Source: Hoplostethus atlanticus
Taxonomy: Eukaryota > Chordata > Actinopteri > Trachichthyiformes > Trachichthyidae
Assembly (NCBI GenBank): GCA_034670405.1
Contig: JAXDDX010000014.1
Span: forward strand, 4,445,001 to 4,509,000
DNA length: 64,000 bases
Direction of reading: 5' to 3'
This document shows positions 51,401-61,694 of the stretch, piece by piece. Made by a program: the position numbers and the translations under genes. The notes under the pieces are model-generated. The model had not been told where the DNA came from. It saw only the letters and a list, made by a program, of their open reading frames with translations, and searched no databases. How positions within the stretch are numbered: the first letter of the stretch is position 1; each line of letters begins with the position of its first letter.

Positions 51401-54400
51401 TGAGGTGAGTTGTTGCAGGAAGAGGTTAAACAAAGGTTTCTGGTAAAAAAAAACAACCATACATATAGAGCCCAGGTTTAAAAATACCGGAATTCCCCTT
51501 TAAGCCGCTTATTAAAATGTCAATTCATAGCATATATGAAAAAAAAAGCATAAAAGCCAAGCTTCACTTTAAGCTTCCTAACTAGGTTAGCAATATGTAT
51601 ATATATATATATATATATATATTTTGTATTAAGTGTTACCAAAAGGAAAATATTGCTAACCCCAAAATACAATGAAAATATGAAGTCTGAGTAACATAAG
51701 AAATATTTAAGTGAAAAATGTAGAATTTGATTTTACAAATAACATTCCTAACCATTTAGCATTGTCACTGCCATTGACACTGCTCAATTCACATAATTCC
51801 CACCCATATTTTCTTTTAATCCAAACCACAAGATATGAAGTGACCTATAATTTCTGCTTGATGTGGTCTTAAAAACAAAGGTTTGCCAGTGTGCAGTTTA
51901 GCTCCAAAGAGACAAAGGGGGTGAATACTTTTACAAACTAGATTTCTCTGATATTTGAATTGTAAATTTTTTGCATACTTTTCCAGAATATTCATTTCAC
52001 TTTCATCTGAGTATGTTGAAGAAAATGCAGAATAACTCCAAACTAAATAATTTTGAAATAACTAGTACAATCACATTTTTTTGGAGTGACTGTACACTGA
52101 TGTGTTTACAGTATTGGGTTTAGAACTTAAGATTTAGAACTTACTTTTACATACTTTGAGAGTAAGTCTTGTAATAGCTAGCTATTGTAATGAAGACTTT
52201 ATCACTCTAATAAAAGACTTCCAATTTCTTGCATTTCTGATTATATTAGAAATTACAACTAAAGTTACTTCTACTTTTTTAATTAATTGAAATAACATTT
52301 TTGGAGCTCATGTGTCTGCCCACATATCACAAAGACCCTAGGGGATGAACTAACCTTCCTCTACACTGAGGAGCCTCTTATACACCATGTTTTTGTGAGT
52401 CACTGAAGGATTTAAAAATATGCAAAACAGTTACATAACATTTCTAAATTATTAACTTCTTTATGTGGCTTAGACACAGGGTTGGAGATATAAATGCCTT
52501 ACGTAAGGTCTTATATTATTAAAGAAGACAAGTTCCAGTGGTGTATGTGCTGAGGTCCAAGTGTGGGCTCATAATTGCTTAAGAGATCTGATCTATTTAT
52601 AGTTGTAGCAACCCACAACATTGACATCATTCAAACTTTAAAACAGAATAACAACGAAACAATTTTTATTACTCTGGCATCCCACTGGGTCAACCTAAAA
52701 TAAAACAATTTCAGCTAAAGTCACACTGAGGCAGGCCAGAGCTTGGCAGATTCTTAGATCACCTAAGAAATGCTTGAAATGCCTGACATAAAGTAGGGTG
52801 CAACTGAAGACAAATCAGTGTAACCACTAAAGAGTTCAGAACATTCTGAATTTTAAGAGGACAATCTGATTGTTCATCAAGCAACATGCCTTTCAAAACA
52901 TGCAAAAATATTTAATGACAGTGCTAGTCCAAGTCAATGGTGAAGCAGGCCATTTATTATTTGGAGAACCTTCATTCAGTTACATATATTGAGTGATTAA
53001 AAGGATTGTTTTTAAGAAGCCTAGCTTATCTTGAACTGGGACACCTTTCAACTCAAAAATCTGTATAAAATAGCAGGGAAAGTTTCTAATCTACAATTTC
53101 AGATAAATACAAATTGACAAACTAGCAAATGAATCTGGCCAATAATGATGGATCACTTTATTGGAGAAAAATACATTAGTTCTCAATCATTCTTGTCCTG
53201 CGCAGTGACCCCAAATGGTATAACTACTTTCTTGACTCAAAGTAGAGGATTTAATCAGTATTCAGTATTGGGTGATAAATTAGTTTAATACTTAAAATTG
53301 GCAGCAGAAAAGTGATGTCGGTGCATCCTTGTTGGCAATCCTAAGAGAAACCAGCTAGTTGACCATCCACCATCTGTGAAGTAACCACTTGCCATGTGAA
53401 ACTTTGAGCTTTAAGAGTTCAACATTTATCAAAAAAATGAATGAAACCTTAGACAAGACCTTAGACAATTTACAATTTCTAATCCTACCTTGTTTTGACC
53501 ACATCTTCAAAAATGTAGTTGATAAGGGGCAGCCTTTAAGTCAAATGTAATACAAACATTCACTTAATGTCTTCCATGCATGATGCAGTGTCAACTTTTG
53601 GCCAGTCAGTAGAAACTTGAGGTCAACCAATTGATCAGTTGGGCCAATGAATAGAGCTTTTATAAACTATCAGTAATTGCTGGCTAGATGGCCGATTATG
53701 CTCTTTGGTGTTGCAAATAAATAATCGTGTTCACCGAGTCTGTCTCTCAAAAATAGCAGTATCAGCTTAGCATGTATGTTTTGACTCAGATTCAATCCTT
53801 TTTTCTATGAATAAGTTTTAGTAAGATAACATTTCAGTGATCCATGAAGGAATAAAGAAAAATGTGATTCTGGTAAATCTATTTGTAATTCTAGCTATTC
53901 ACTCATTAGTAGTATAATTAGTATAATTCTGGACATATTTCATGAGCCATTCACACTATAATACAAACCAATGAGAGCCTAATAATGTTTTTCTATTTAT
54001 TAGATTTGTTTTAAATAGAATAGAGGCCAAAAATCCCAAATAATTGCACTACAATTATTTTGTAGCCCATCAAAATGTTCAAAGAGTCAATGGGTGCACA
54101 AACCTTTGCACATGACTGTATATAGTGCCTTAAAAGGCTGAACAGCCATAATTACTGCAACCCAGGTCTTTTGAACACACTACCAACTTTACTTATACAG
54201 TTCATATATATGCACAGTTATTAAGTTATTAGGTGTTATAAAGTAGAATGAAATTAATAATCTGTGACATTAATTTCCCTGAATTGAGTTTAACAACTAT
54301 TTTGGAGTTGTTACACTTAATTCTCCAAAATATGAATCTCAGATGTTCAAACAAAATGAAATAGCTGCAATATCATAATAACCCATTAGCAATACATACA

Positions 54401-57400
54401 GTAGCTTTTTTCTAAAATGCAGGAAGGAATTAAGTATTTGAGGGTTTTATCTGACAATCAAGACATCAGTTTGCTTAACATATAGCCATTTGATTTTGGA
54501 GCATCTATCTTGGAATTTGCTGTGAACAAATCTTCCCAATGAAACACTATTTTAGGCTACACTTAATAACAGAAATATTTGTTCACACCCCATTCTCTTG
54601 CTTGTATGCCCATCTGGAATAAGAGTACATACAGTGAGGAAATCAGGAAGCTTCACAGCAGCCTTAGTTTGAGCGCATGCTTGTTCAGCATGACATGCTG
54701 CCTCTTCACAAATCAAGCCTGAAATATTCCCCTGTGTTGACCTGCTCAGTTCCTTTACCTGCGTCACTGAAGCCTAAGACAAGATGCTGATTGATTGCTT
54801 TCAGCAGGGGAGCAGTGATGAAAATATCTACAGTTCAGTGAAGAAAAAAAAGAGAACAAACACAGGCTAAAGCCTTTGAAGAATGTGTTTGGTTCAAAAT
54901 GTGAACCTGGCCTACCTCGGTTCACCTTCAGAAGTTTAAAAACAACTCCTTGTGACTCCTTGTGTACAATTACTTATCTGACATGTAAAAAGAATTAAAG
55001 CAACATTTATTAGCAGTGAAAAGCTTTACGCCTATACCTATACTGTTACTTTCACCGGCACGGTTTAGTTAATGCATAAAGTTTAGTTCCTTTTCTCCAA
55101 TACTGAACTTGGGACGTTGCCCGCAAAGTGACATCAACCCATCTGCTAGCGGTCTATTCAACAAGGCACATATTCATACATCGAAAGGAAAATTGGACGT
55201 TTGTTCCCTCAGATAAGCATTGAAAAGTATTTTACAAGGGAAAAAAACATCAAGAGGAGGAAGAAAGCCAAAGGTCTGAACCTGATGTAGATGCAAAACA
55301 TGCAGATTAAATCTAACAGGAAAAGCCCTAAATCACACCAGTTGAAATCAATTAATTTAAGCTAAACTGATATCCGTTATTATCACAATGGATAGGAAGC
55401 ATATTGAAATAAAATGTTAGTCATGACAGAATCATGCTGTTCATATTTGACATTTGAAAGGGGGTAATTGAAGTCACGTGATCCAATCAATGAGATGAAA
55501 TACAGGTATGGGTTAGAGGAGTCCTGTCATATAAAACCCCCACAAAGTTTGGTTACCAACAAAGTCTGCTCTCCAAAAAAAGAGATCTGTTGAAGTGGAA
55601 TATGCCCCGGTCAAAAGAAATTTCAGAGGACCTCCGGAGAACAGTTACAAAGGCTACAAAAACATTTCAGACTTGGGGCTCCAACAGTCTACAGTCAGAC
55701 AGATTGTATATAAATGGAGAAAAGTGCCATTGCTACTGCATAATGGTCAAGGAGGTAACAGCTAAGGATCTTGAACTTTCTAACACCAGATTCCATGAGT
55801 CCACAATACAAACACTAAACATGAATGGTGTTCATGGGAGGATACCAAGGAGACCACTGTTCTCACAACACAGAGTACAACACTATGTTTGGCGGAGAAA
55901 AAACACTGCATACCAACAGCAAAACCGCATCCCAACAACAATGGAACAATGAATTCCAAATTGCATCAGGAAATTCTACAGGAGAATATCAGGGTAAGGG
56001 TCTGCGATCTGAAGCTTAACAGAGGTTGGGTCATGAAGCATGACAGTGACCCTGAACACCAAAGCACATCTACGAGATGGCTTAAACAGAGGAAAATTCA
56101 CAATTTGGAATGTCCAAGTCACAGTCCTGACCTCAACCCTATTGAAATGTTGTGGCATGACCTGAGGCAAGCCGTTCATGCAAGACATCCTAAAAGTGTC
56201 AATGAACTGAAACAGTTTTGTAAGGAGGAATGGTCCAAAAAAACTCCTAAATGGAAATGTTTGGTTGAGAGTCCAATCCAAGCTGTTAATGTTTGAACAA
56301 TATGTTCAATAAAAAATGGTACAGTACCAAATTGTGTTTGATATTTGGTAATTCACATTGTGTTTATCCATTTTTATGACCGAGATGAAAATCAGACCAT
56401 ATTTTAGGAGCATTTATATAGGAACGCAGGTAATTCAAAAAGGGTTCACAAACCTTTTGTCACAACTGTATAGGCCAATGTGAAAGAAGGGAATGCAGAC
56501 ACAATGGTGGTTGGCCTTTCTGACAATTTAAAGGAAGCATGCACTGGGCATTATGCACAACCTCATGTGATATGTTTATTAGTGCCGCTGGCCTGGTGTA
56601 ATTGTTAACACCAGTTCTGCCAAAGGCAGAACCTCCATTCGTATGTTGTGTTGCCCTTACGTCTTTCAGGAACAGAGCGTTACATTCATAACCTAATGCT
56701 TTAAACTATTATTTTGGTGGTCAAATGATTCTTTTTTTGTGCTGTAATCTACACAACTATGTGCAGATTCACACCAACACTCAACAGCTTGCATCAAGGT
56801 TGTACTTTCTGCAAGACATGGGAGTAAGGGGGAGAGAGAAAATTCTCCAACCCTGTTGTGTGGATGCACCGCGTAGGCTTCCAGGATCTTTTATTCTGGC
56901 TTCCAATAATATTGGTTAATTGCTAGATTTCTCTAGCTTCTCTCAACTTGCATCACGAGTAGGCGTGGAAGGGTTTACAGCAGGGGTATATTGCTGCTGA
57001 CAGAATACTGTGTTCAGATTCTCTCTCTCTCTCTCCATTTTCATTCCCTTCTCACAGGCGCATTTTTCTAGCAGATTCCCTTGAGAGAGGTTTCCCCAGA
57101 ATCTACGTAAAAGGATTCCTACCCACGCCATGGTCTTAGGAACATCTCATTTTCATCCTCCCTCGCTTGCTCATGCTCAAACACACTCCCTCTTTCCCTT
57201 ATTAGATATTGTGTCCTGGTGTCTCCCTGCTGTGTTTTCATTTTGTCTTTTTTCTCTTTCTCTCCACTTTTTAACTTCTCTGGGCTTCTCCTCTCTACTT
57301 CCTGCCCCCCTCATATCTGATGGACCCTCCGTGGGAGGCATCTCCCTCACACTGCAACAGTGGGCCCTCACTCTCACAAATGACATGCCGGGCCCACCAG

Positions 57401-57828
57401 CTATGCGTGGGGGGAGATAAGCTTTAGTTAAGAAAGAGGAATGGATCTGAATGGATGGTGAAACTCAGGGGCTGTATCTCAGTGACACGTATTTGATCCG
57501 GCACAGACAAGGGTTGGGGAATACAGGGAGAGATCACACCTTAATCCTAAATATAATGACTACAGTCCAAAATTAATCAAAATAGTTTTAGTCAACATGA
57601 TATTGTGTACAAACTGCCTTCACATATACAGCTTGTAGTCTTAAGCTTTAACTTTTGATCTGAATAAAGACTTACTTTTCAATTCACTTACGTGTGCTGC
57701 TTGGCTAACTGTTGGGCCAAAGAGAATGCTGTAGGATCCCGGTCGAGTGCCACGACTGTGACATCAGGAATCATATTCAGTATTGCTTTTGTATGACCCC
57801 CACCTCCAAATGTCATGTCCAGGACCAC
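36025..57828 (-). CDS. mettl15: mettl15, 12S rRNA N4-cytidine methyltransferase, last four coding exons (5' end missing)
   Basis: Spliced minus-strand gene: exons 57692-57828, 46065-46256, 42969-43147 and 36025-36455, with introns of 11,435, 2,917 and 6,513 bp. All introns are GT-AG, and the phases agree at each join (AC+T, AG+G, G+GA). The joined frame is 313 codons including the stop. In order it shows the SAM loop [10 protein letters not shown], the acidic ALDRDP, the [12 protein letters not shown] and [16 protein letters not shown] signatures, the long helical insert, [12 protein letters not shown] and the C-terminal [14 protein letters not shown]. These match vertebrate METTL15 and bacterial RsmH. 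Known role of the family: mitochondrial SAM-dependent N4-methylation of a cytidine in 12S rRNA, supporting small mitoribosomal subunit assembly. No break is seen in the exons, so the copy looks functional. The start codon and N-terminal exon are not visible and probably lie past 64000. Confidence 0.95.
36745..38750. repeat. tandem duplication in mettl15 last intron, copy A
   Basis: Copy A matches copy B (38828-40318) head to tail. Over about 170 bp from CTGTCATTTCCAGTGCTTGA I count five differences. Shared landmarks run the whole length: CTGCATCAATCCTGCACAAG, the LINE segment, and CCTCGCCAAGTCGT near the far end. Copy A keeps the middle of the LINE that copy B lost, but lacks about 100 bp present in B at 39020-39120 and about 170 bp present at 39545-39715. 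Confidence 0.85.
37260..38470 (-). mobile_element. L2-like LINE fragment in copy A
   Basis: Minus-strand pieces in order: [18 protein letters not shown] (linker, about 38320-38370), [18 protein letters not shown] (about 38070-38130), [18 protein letters not shown] and [15 protein letters not shown] (about 37915-38010), the motif A region [18 protein letters not shown] (about 37700-37755), [18 protein letters not shown], and [18 protein letters not shown] (about 37395-37450). YADD is present. Several frame changes and stops break it. It has the same orientation as mettl15. Confidence 0.85.
38828..40318. repeat. tandem duplication in mettl15 last intron, copy B
   Basis: Second copy, same orientation as copy A. 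It lacks the counterpart of about 37450-38278 of A: its sequence jumps from the GTGAAAATGAAT region to TCTGAGGAAACCTCAATAAT (39840-39880). It keeps extra sequence at 39020-39120 and 39545-39715. Both ends match A, which favours a duplicated genomic block rather than two independent insertions. Confidence 0.85.
39720..39980 (-). mobile_element. L2-like LINE remnant in copy B
   Basis: Same LINE as in copy A but with most of the RT domain deleted. Linker residues [18 protein letters not shown] are followed almost directly by [18 protein letters not shown] and [18 protein letters not shown]. The join shows that the deletion happened inside the LINE, probably after duplication. Confidence 0.8.
40319..42968. 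other. mettl15 last intron, remaining part
   Basis: Holds a Tc1-like C-terminal scrap at about 40532-40600 (CACCTTGTTGAATCCATGCC, encoding a PRRIQAVLE-type tail) and the right end of a fish MITE at about 41360-41460 (GAATTTTCATTTTGGGGTGA). There is also a GA-rich patch at about 42065-42120 and a GT-rich run at about 42525-42560. Otherwise no gene is seen. Confidence 0.5.
42969..43147 (-). CDS. mettl15: mettl15 exon, helical insert region
   Basis: A 179-bp exon. The acceptor GCATAG ends at 43148 and the donor GTAGCT starts at 42968. It completes the Arg codon and reads [17 protein letters not shown], then [18 protein letters not shown] and [16 protein letters not shown]. This is the helical domain inserted in the Rossmann fold of RsmH-type methyltransferases, including the conserved YGEE..A.KIA motif. 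The last base is the first base of a Gly codon finished in the final exon. Confidence 0.95.
43630..44120. repeat. possible non-autonomous transposon block
   Basis: GC-richer sequence including GAGGTTGTCGGGGACATTAA at about 43671 and GATGCTAACTTCTGGGTTGG at about 44081. I associate both words with repeated fish DNA. No clean inverted ends or target duplication were found, so the family and borders are open. Confidence 0.3.
44190..44332 (+). mobile_element. L2-like LINE 3' end
   Basis: AACACTTTGTGCTGCATGCT, then GAAAGGTGCGATACAAATAA and AGTTTATTATTATTA. This is the usual 3' terminus of fish L2 elements (GCACTTTG..., ATACAAATAAA, short tandem tail). It is the plus-strand twin of the minus-strand 3' end at 170-240. 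Confidence 0.65.
46065..46256 (-). CDS. mettl15: mettl15 exon with catalytic-core motif
   Basis: A 192-bp exon. The acceptor CACCAG ends at 46257 and the donor GTAAGA starts at 46064. Its first base completes the Thr codon left by the upstream exon, giving [18 protein letters not shown], then [18 protein letters not shown] and [18 protein letters not shown]. The [10 protein letters not shown] and GPLDMRMD stretches are hallmarks of the RsmH/METTL15 family, near the substrate and cofactor sites. It ends with two bases (AG) of an Arg codon. Confidence 0.95.
46731..47062. mobile_element. fold-back MITE built on TAAA/TTTA repeats
   Basis: About 332 bp. The left end reads ATGGAAGCCTGGAACCGCCA and continues AAATAAAAAATAAA. 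The right end, reverse complemented, reads TGTGGAAGCCCGGAACCGCC. Between them one half is a TAAA/AATAAA array and the other a TTTA/TTTATT array, so the whole element is close to one palindrome. GCAAGGT flanks both sides (46724-46730 and 47063-47069), a likely target duplication. No coding sequence; the superfamily is uncertain. Confidence 0.75.
47531..48040. mobile_element. PIF/Harbinger-like non-autonomous element
   Basis: Ends ACCCCTTTCACACCGGAG (left) and, reverse complemented, AACCCTTTCACACACAAG (right). TAT flanks both sides (47528-47530 and 48041-48043), a 3-bp target duplication. It contains an open frame with a Myb/SANT-like motif. A 19-bp unit around CACACAGGCAATACGGCAA is repeated about three times at 47767-47823. 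No transposase core is present. Confidence 0.6.
47560..47853 (+). pseudogene. Myb/SANT-like fragment inside the 47531-48040 element
   Basis: The 97-codon frame contains [18 protein letters not shown] and [15 protein letters not shown], the first and second helices of a trihelix/Myb-SANT-like domain (W-x-D-x-E-x-R-x-L-L-S-I-R) used by transposon accessory proteins. The third helix is replaced by the 19-bp tandem repeat, so the domain is incomplete. The upstream start is arbitrary. Confidence 0.55.
50500..51005. repeat. diverged two-copy tandem repeat with TTCAAATG words
   Basis: Two related units about 215 bp apart. AAAGCCATTTGACATT occurs at about 50714 and 50928, each followed by TTAACAAAATTCAAATG-type sequence. 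ATAAAAATTCAA words occur at about 50632 and 50859. Many TTCAAATG copies in both orientations suggest part of an AT-rich DNA transposon, but no ends are clear. It directly precedes the MITE at 51056. Confidence 0.55.
51056..51499. mobile_element. TTAA-flanked MITE with 35-bp perfect inverted repeats
   Basis: 444 bp between TTAA at 51052-51055 and TTAA at 51500-51503. Both ends begin AGGGGAATTCCGGTATTTTT and continue TAAACCTGGGCTCTAT; the arms are identical for 35 bases. The TTAA target is typical of piggyBac-type transposition. The interior codes for nothing recognisable (a chance 66-codon frame only). The perfect arms suggest a fairly young insertion. Confidence 0.85.
51594..51622. repeat. 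(TA)n microsatellite
   Basis: About 14 TA units. Confidence 0.95.
51860..52103 (+). repeat. Tc1/mariner-type right-end fragment
   Basis: Contains GGGGGTGAATACTTTTACAA at about 51918 and ends TTTGGAGTGACTGTA at about 52090-52103, the style of fish Tc1-like termini. No left partner was found. Confidence 0.4.
54050..54118 (+). repeat. Tc1/mariner-type right-end fragment
   Basis: Ends GGGTGCACAAACCTTTGCAC then ATGACTGTA. Reverse complemented it begins TACAGTCATGTGCAAAGG, a Tc1-like terminal repeat. No left partner was identified. Confidence 0.45.
55430..56472 (+). mobile_element. Tc1-like transposon, degenerate
   Basis: Contains a broken transposase frame and a right terminal repeat. Reverse complemented from about 56472 it reads TACAGTTGTGACAAAAGG, then TTTGTGAACCC. 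The corresponding left repeat is not visible near 55430, so that end is truncated or rearranged. TATAAAACCCCCA at about 55530 lies where Tc1 promoters usually are. Confidence 0.8.
55590..56296 (+). pseudogene. Tc1 transposase pseudogene
   Basis: The N-terminus is [18 protein letters not shown] (paired-type DNA-binding domain start). Then come [18 protein letters not shown] and [15 protein letters not shown], and in another frame [36 protein letters not shown] and [18 protein letters not shown]. Of the DDE catalytic triad, the second Asp (in DSDPEH) and the Glu (in NPIE) remain. The segment carrying the first Asp is deleted. At least two frame changes lie between the pieces, so it cannot make an active enzyme. 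Confidence 0.85.
57692..57828 (-). CDS. mettl15: mettl15 exon with SAM-binding motif
   Basis: A 137-bp exon. The acceptor AG is at 57829-57830 after a pyrimidine-rich run, and the donor GTAAGT begins at 57691. It encodes [17 protein letters not shown], then [19 protein letters not shown], ending in QH plus two bases of a Thr codon. The glycine-rich loop and the acidic ALDRD segment are the cofactor-binding motifs of class I methyltransferases of the RsmH/METTL15 family. The preceding residues in relatives (HIPVM...) should be in the next upstream exon, which I could not find. Confidence 0.95.
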
Positions 57829-60800
57829 CTATATGCAAGGAAGCAAGCAAGCAATTTTACTCAGCTCACAATGATTCCATATTGTTGTTTTTGTTGTTTT
57901 TTACAGACTTTGCATCTCCAAAATGTCAACTTTTCAGGAACTGAAAATGGCTTGATGGCCATCCAGTCTTGAGTTTGTCTAACTTTTTTTCTTTTCTTTT
58001 TTAAAACCAGTTACAGGGTGAGATCACAGAGATCAAAGGTTTCATAAACTCAAGGATTGATTGAAATTAATACAAAATTGCCTATATGGAAGTTTAAGCT
58101 AGATTTCCTCAATATACAAGTTTGAATGAGTAAGGAAGGAAATGTATTGTTACCTGAAAACAAAATTATGATCTTTGTGAAATTTGCCAATTGTAGTTGA
58201 TCATTGCAAATGATGGCTATACTGATATCAGAATACATTTTTAGCTCCACAAAGCATAATGACATTTTGTATCAAATTGTATTATGACAATATACTGCTT
58301 CATATCTCCATCGCTGTTTGTGAAAATACAGAAGATGAAATAGCTACTCCGTTTTTCATGTCTAATTTCTCTATTGATTTCTGTAGTAAAAATGGACTGG
58401 AAAAACAAAAAATAAGTAATCAGGCCAGACCCTGCATACATTTCTCCACCCTCACCAGAGCTGGTTTTGGCAAAATGAAGACAAACTTTGTTGGAGTCAG
58501 TTTAGTTTCTGGAAACATGATGTACACTTTGTTCCCATTACCAGTTTATATGCAAGGCCATGTTATTATATTATAAGCCAATTAAAAGGAATGTATTCAT
58601 TTTTACCACTTTCTTTAGTTCCTTTTGTTTTTATTTATTTGAATGACTAAGATATCTGAATCAACTTACTAAATTGAAAATTATATATGATACAATTATC
58701 ATAATATATATAATATTCAGGCAGAGCAATAACTTCATGGAATGTGAATGAAGTCCCAGTGAATAAACAAGAAAATGGTCCTGGAAGTGATGACATTTAT
58801 TTGATCATTTTCATACATTTATTTGAAATCATTAAGTCCCTTAATGGTAGTGTTTTACATCATTGTCGCACAGACGACTTGCCACTTGCTTGGAACTGGA
58901 GTAAACTATTGTAAGGATGTTAGAAGGCGCAGAGTGTATGGTTCAGTACGGGGGGGGGGGGGCAATGAGCTTTCTGTGGGTCCTATGCCATTTTTAAACC
59001 AGACAGGCGTACTGCACAATCTTACGTTTTAACTCTGACTTCCAACATTAATTGATAATGAGTAGTAGTAGTAATTCTGTAGCCACAGTAAGTGATTGCA
59101 CTCTGTTGTCAGAGACATTGATTGACATTGAGGTATTTCTACAAGTAGCCTGATCACCAGAACCATGGACAGTGCCTGGTCGGAAATTCACCAACATTGA
59201 ACAAACAATCAAAGAATTAAAAAGAAAGATCAAAAAAGTGCATTGCAATGTGACACGCACGCAGGCATGTTATAAGGCAAGATGATAGCTTACTTTCAAG
59301 GTAGTTGGACATAATACACCAGGCACACTTAAGAACCAAGAAAAGGTGGACTACAAACTACAGTCCAATCCAGTCCGCCTGTCTGCCCACACATGGCAAT
59401 ATACTGTATGCTATACCACATGATATCTTAACACTGATATGACATTCCATGAACATAACACAATTATATGAAAATAAATGTAGGCTACTCACAAACTGGA
59501 GTTCTCTGAACATGGTTAGTGGTGATAAATCCATTCATGCAATACTCCACAGATAAATCCAACTAATTCAAGTATAGTCCAAAAGTAGTCCAAAATAGTC
59601 CATTCTACAATCAATATTTCAAACATGTAAAGCTGAACTTTAAAGAAATAGCCAAAGTCTCTTAAAGTTGCATCCTTCATCTGGGCAAATCTGCAAACCA
59701 TATTGTTTATGTCTCTCTCAACACAAAGTAAGGTGAAAGCCTCAAGCCTCATAGTCCAGTGCAGTTGTACATTTCAGATATTTAGCCATGTACTTTCCTG
59801 CAATGTTGCATTCATTCTCTTGCTTTTTTTCTCCTTTTTTGTGAACCAGATTTAAGGATAGGAAGCAGCATTGTGCTGGACTATTTGCTAGCTAACTTCA
59901 GCTGGAAGACATCACTGACTCAAGCGTAGTGAGAGTGGCAAAATTGTGCCAAGGCGAGGGGCCTCACAAGAGCGTATTGTGACAAACTACATAGTATACT
60001 TGACTTAAGCGACATACATGTCAGACAGGGAGATTACCAAAATTAAATTGTGGAAATTAACCACGGGACATAAATTCAAGCATGGGACATGTTTACTTGC
60101 AAAAGGCTAGGAAAAGCAAATCCCCAACTCAACCGTTCAGGATCTGAAAATGTACTGGTATAGTAGACAGTGTTTTTATTTAACCAAGTTCACAAGAACA
60201 AGGTCGATTGTGATTCAGCTATAGACAGAACAGCTCACAAGGCTGAGTGAGAATGTTGATGCATTGTAAGAAATTAGACTTTTCTATAGCCACAATATTT
60301 TGCAAGCTAATAAGTGAAAAACATTCCTGACAGTCTTGCTAACCAGTTTGCCATGGCAACTTTGCAGATTAGTCAGGTAGCTATGGTTAACTATGGTTAA
60401 TTCAGCCTCAATTGCCACTGCTAAAAACAAACAAACAAATAAATAATGCCAGCACTGTATTGACTGAACTACCCCAGGTCATTTTGGGTGATTTTGGGTG
60501 ATTTCTGGATTTATTTATTTTGTTTTCTTTCATAGTTTTGAATTTTTGCTCTGTGCTGCATTATATTGTGTAAATGGTAGCAAACAGATGGAAAATGACA
60601 CCATAGGAAATGCCTGCTATTCCCCACAACAACATTAAACATGTCGATCGATAGTGACGTTGAAGGTGGGGTGTGTGCGTGCATGTGTGAGGGAAGAAAT
60701 GATCAATGGCGTTTCCCTCTCCCTTCCAGAGCACAGCAGCAGATGGGGAGGGGGTGTGGGCTAGTGGGATGAGTCACACGCATAATGAACTTGCCTGTTG

Positions 60801-61230
60801 TGCTATTCAATACAAAACAGGAAAAAGAAAACACAACAGAAACACAAACAGCAAAGTAGGCTGGCTTTTATCTAAATGGTTTACATAAGCAACCGGGAGA
60901 CAAACTGGTTTTCTATTGAAGTGTACAACACTTATTCCTGTTTGCGCAAATAGAAAAAGTGACAACTCATTGATGCTCCCTATTTTTTGAATTTTCAATT
61001 CTCTATTATCATTTGATGACTGATTGCAAAATCATTTTCTATCAGAGATAGTGAGTAATATAAATACTGAAAACAATGCATGTAAACATTGACTGACCAT
61101 ACAGCAGCTGTTGCCTCTCTTTGGTCAGACATTGACATATCTACCATATTGATTTTAAGACTAGCCTACCATGTATCTGGACTTTTCAGGGTTCAAGGAC
61201 TTGAAATTTAAAAATCAACGTAAAAACCAT
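57829..61230. other. probable upstream mettl15 intron or 5' flank
   Basis: No exon matching the METTL15 N-terminus was found on the minus strand. AT-rich non-coding DNA with a poly-G run of about 12 at 58950-58961. A word resembling an RFX site, GTTTGCCATGGCAAC, lies at 60346-60360. A donor-like GTGAGT on minus near 59490 has no supporting coding match. Confidence 0.45.
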
Positions 61231-61617
61231 ATTAGGTACTCCCGCTTGGTTACGCAAATAGCCTACTCCTCCAAACAGCGAATCATGTGGCTGCCACTCA
61301 ATATATAAAGCATGCAGACATGGTGAAGTGGTTTAGTTTGATGTTCGACCAAACATTAGAATGGGCAAGATGCGTGATCTAAGCGACTTTGACCATGGTA
61401 TGACTGTTGGTGCCAGACGTGGTGGTTCCAGCATCTCAGACTGGTTCAAGGTAACATAAAGGACACAAATGCTCAAATAACAGCTCTTTACAACAGTGGT
61501 GTGCAGAAGAGCACCTTGTTGAATCCACGTCGCGAAGAATTCAGGCTGTTCTGGGGGAAACAAGGGGTCCTACCCGGTACTAGATAGGTCTACCTAATAA
61601 AGTGGCCGGTGAGTGTA
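61231..61617 (+). mobile_element. internally deleted Tc1-like element
   Basis: The right end reads ACCTAATAAAGTGGCCGGTG then AGTGTATAT, a common fish Tc1-like terminus; the left edge keeps TTAGGTAC of the same repeat. Inside, MGKMRDLSDFDHGMTVGA is the transposase N-terminus. After a deletion there is the C-terminal TTGTTGAATCCACGTCGCG segment (ESTSRREEF in this frame). The catalytic core is missing. A scrap of the same family is at 40532-40600. Confidence 0.8.
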
Positions 61618-61694
61618 TATGTTTGCTCACAAGTCAGCAATTACAGCATAAAACATAGATGCATAGCACAATGCAACACATTGATGATATCCAT

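Larger units (their letters stand above)
46257..57691. other. mettl15 intron, 11.4 kb
   Basis: Large intron hosting the elements listed separately (46731-47062, 47531-48040, 50500-51005, 51056-51499, 51860-52103, 54050-54118, 55430-56472) and a TA repeat. Stretches 48041-50499, 52104-54049, 54119-55429 and 56473-57691 show no recognised exon, apart from a CT-rich patch at about 57017-57036. Confidence 0.6.

Noticed and set aside
59490-59752. Minus-strand frame near a GTGAGT donor, considered as the missing mettl15 5' exon
   Set aside because: The residues do not resemble the METTL15 N-terminus (no HIPVM-type motif) and the frame has a stop before the donor.
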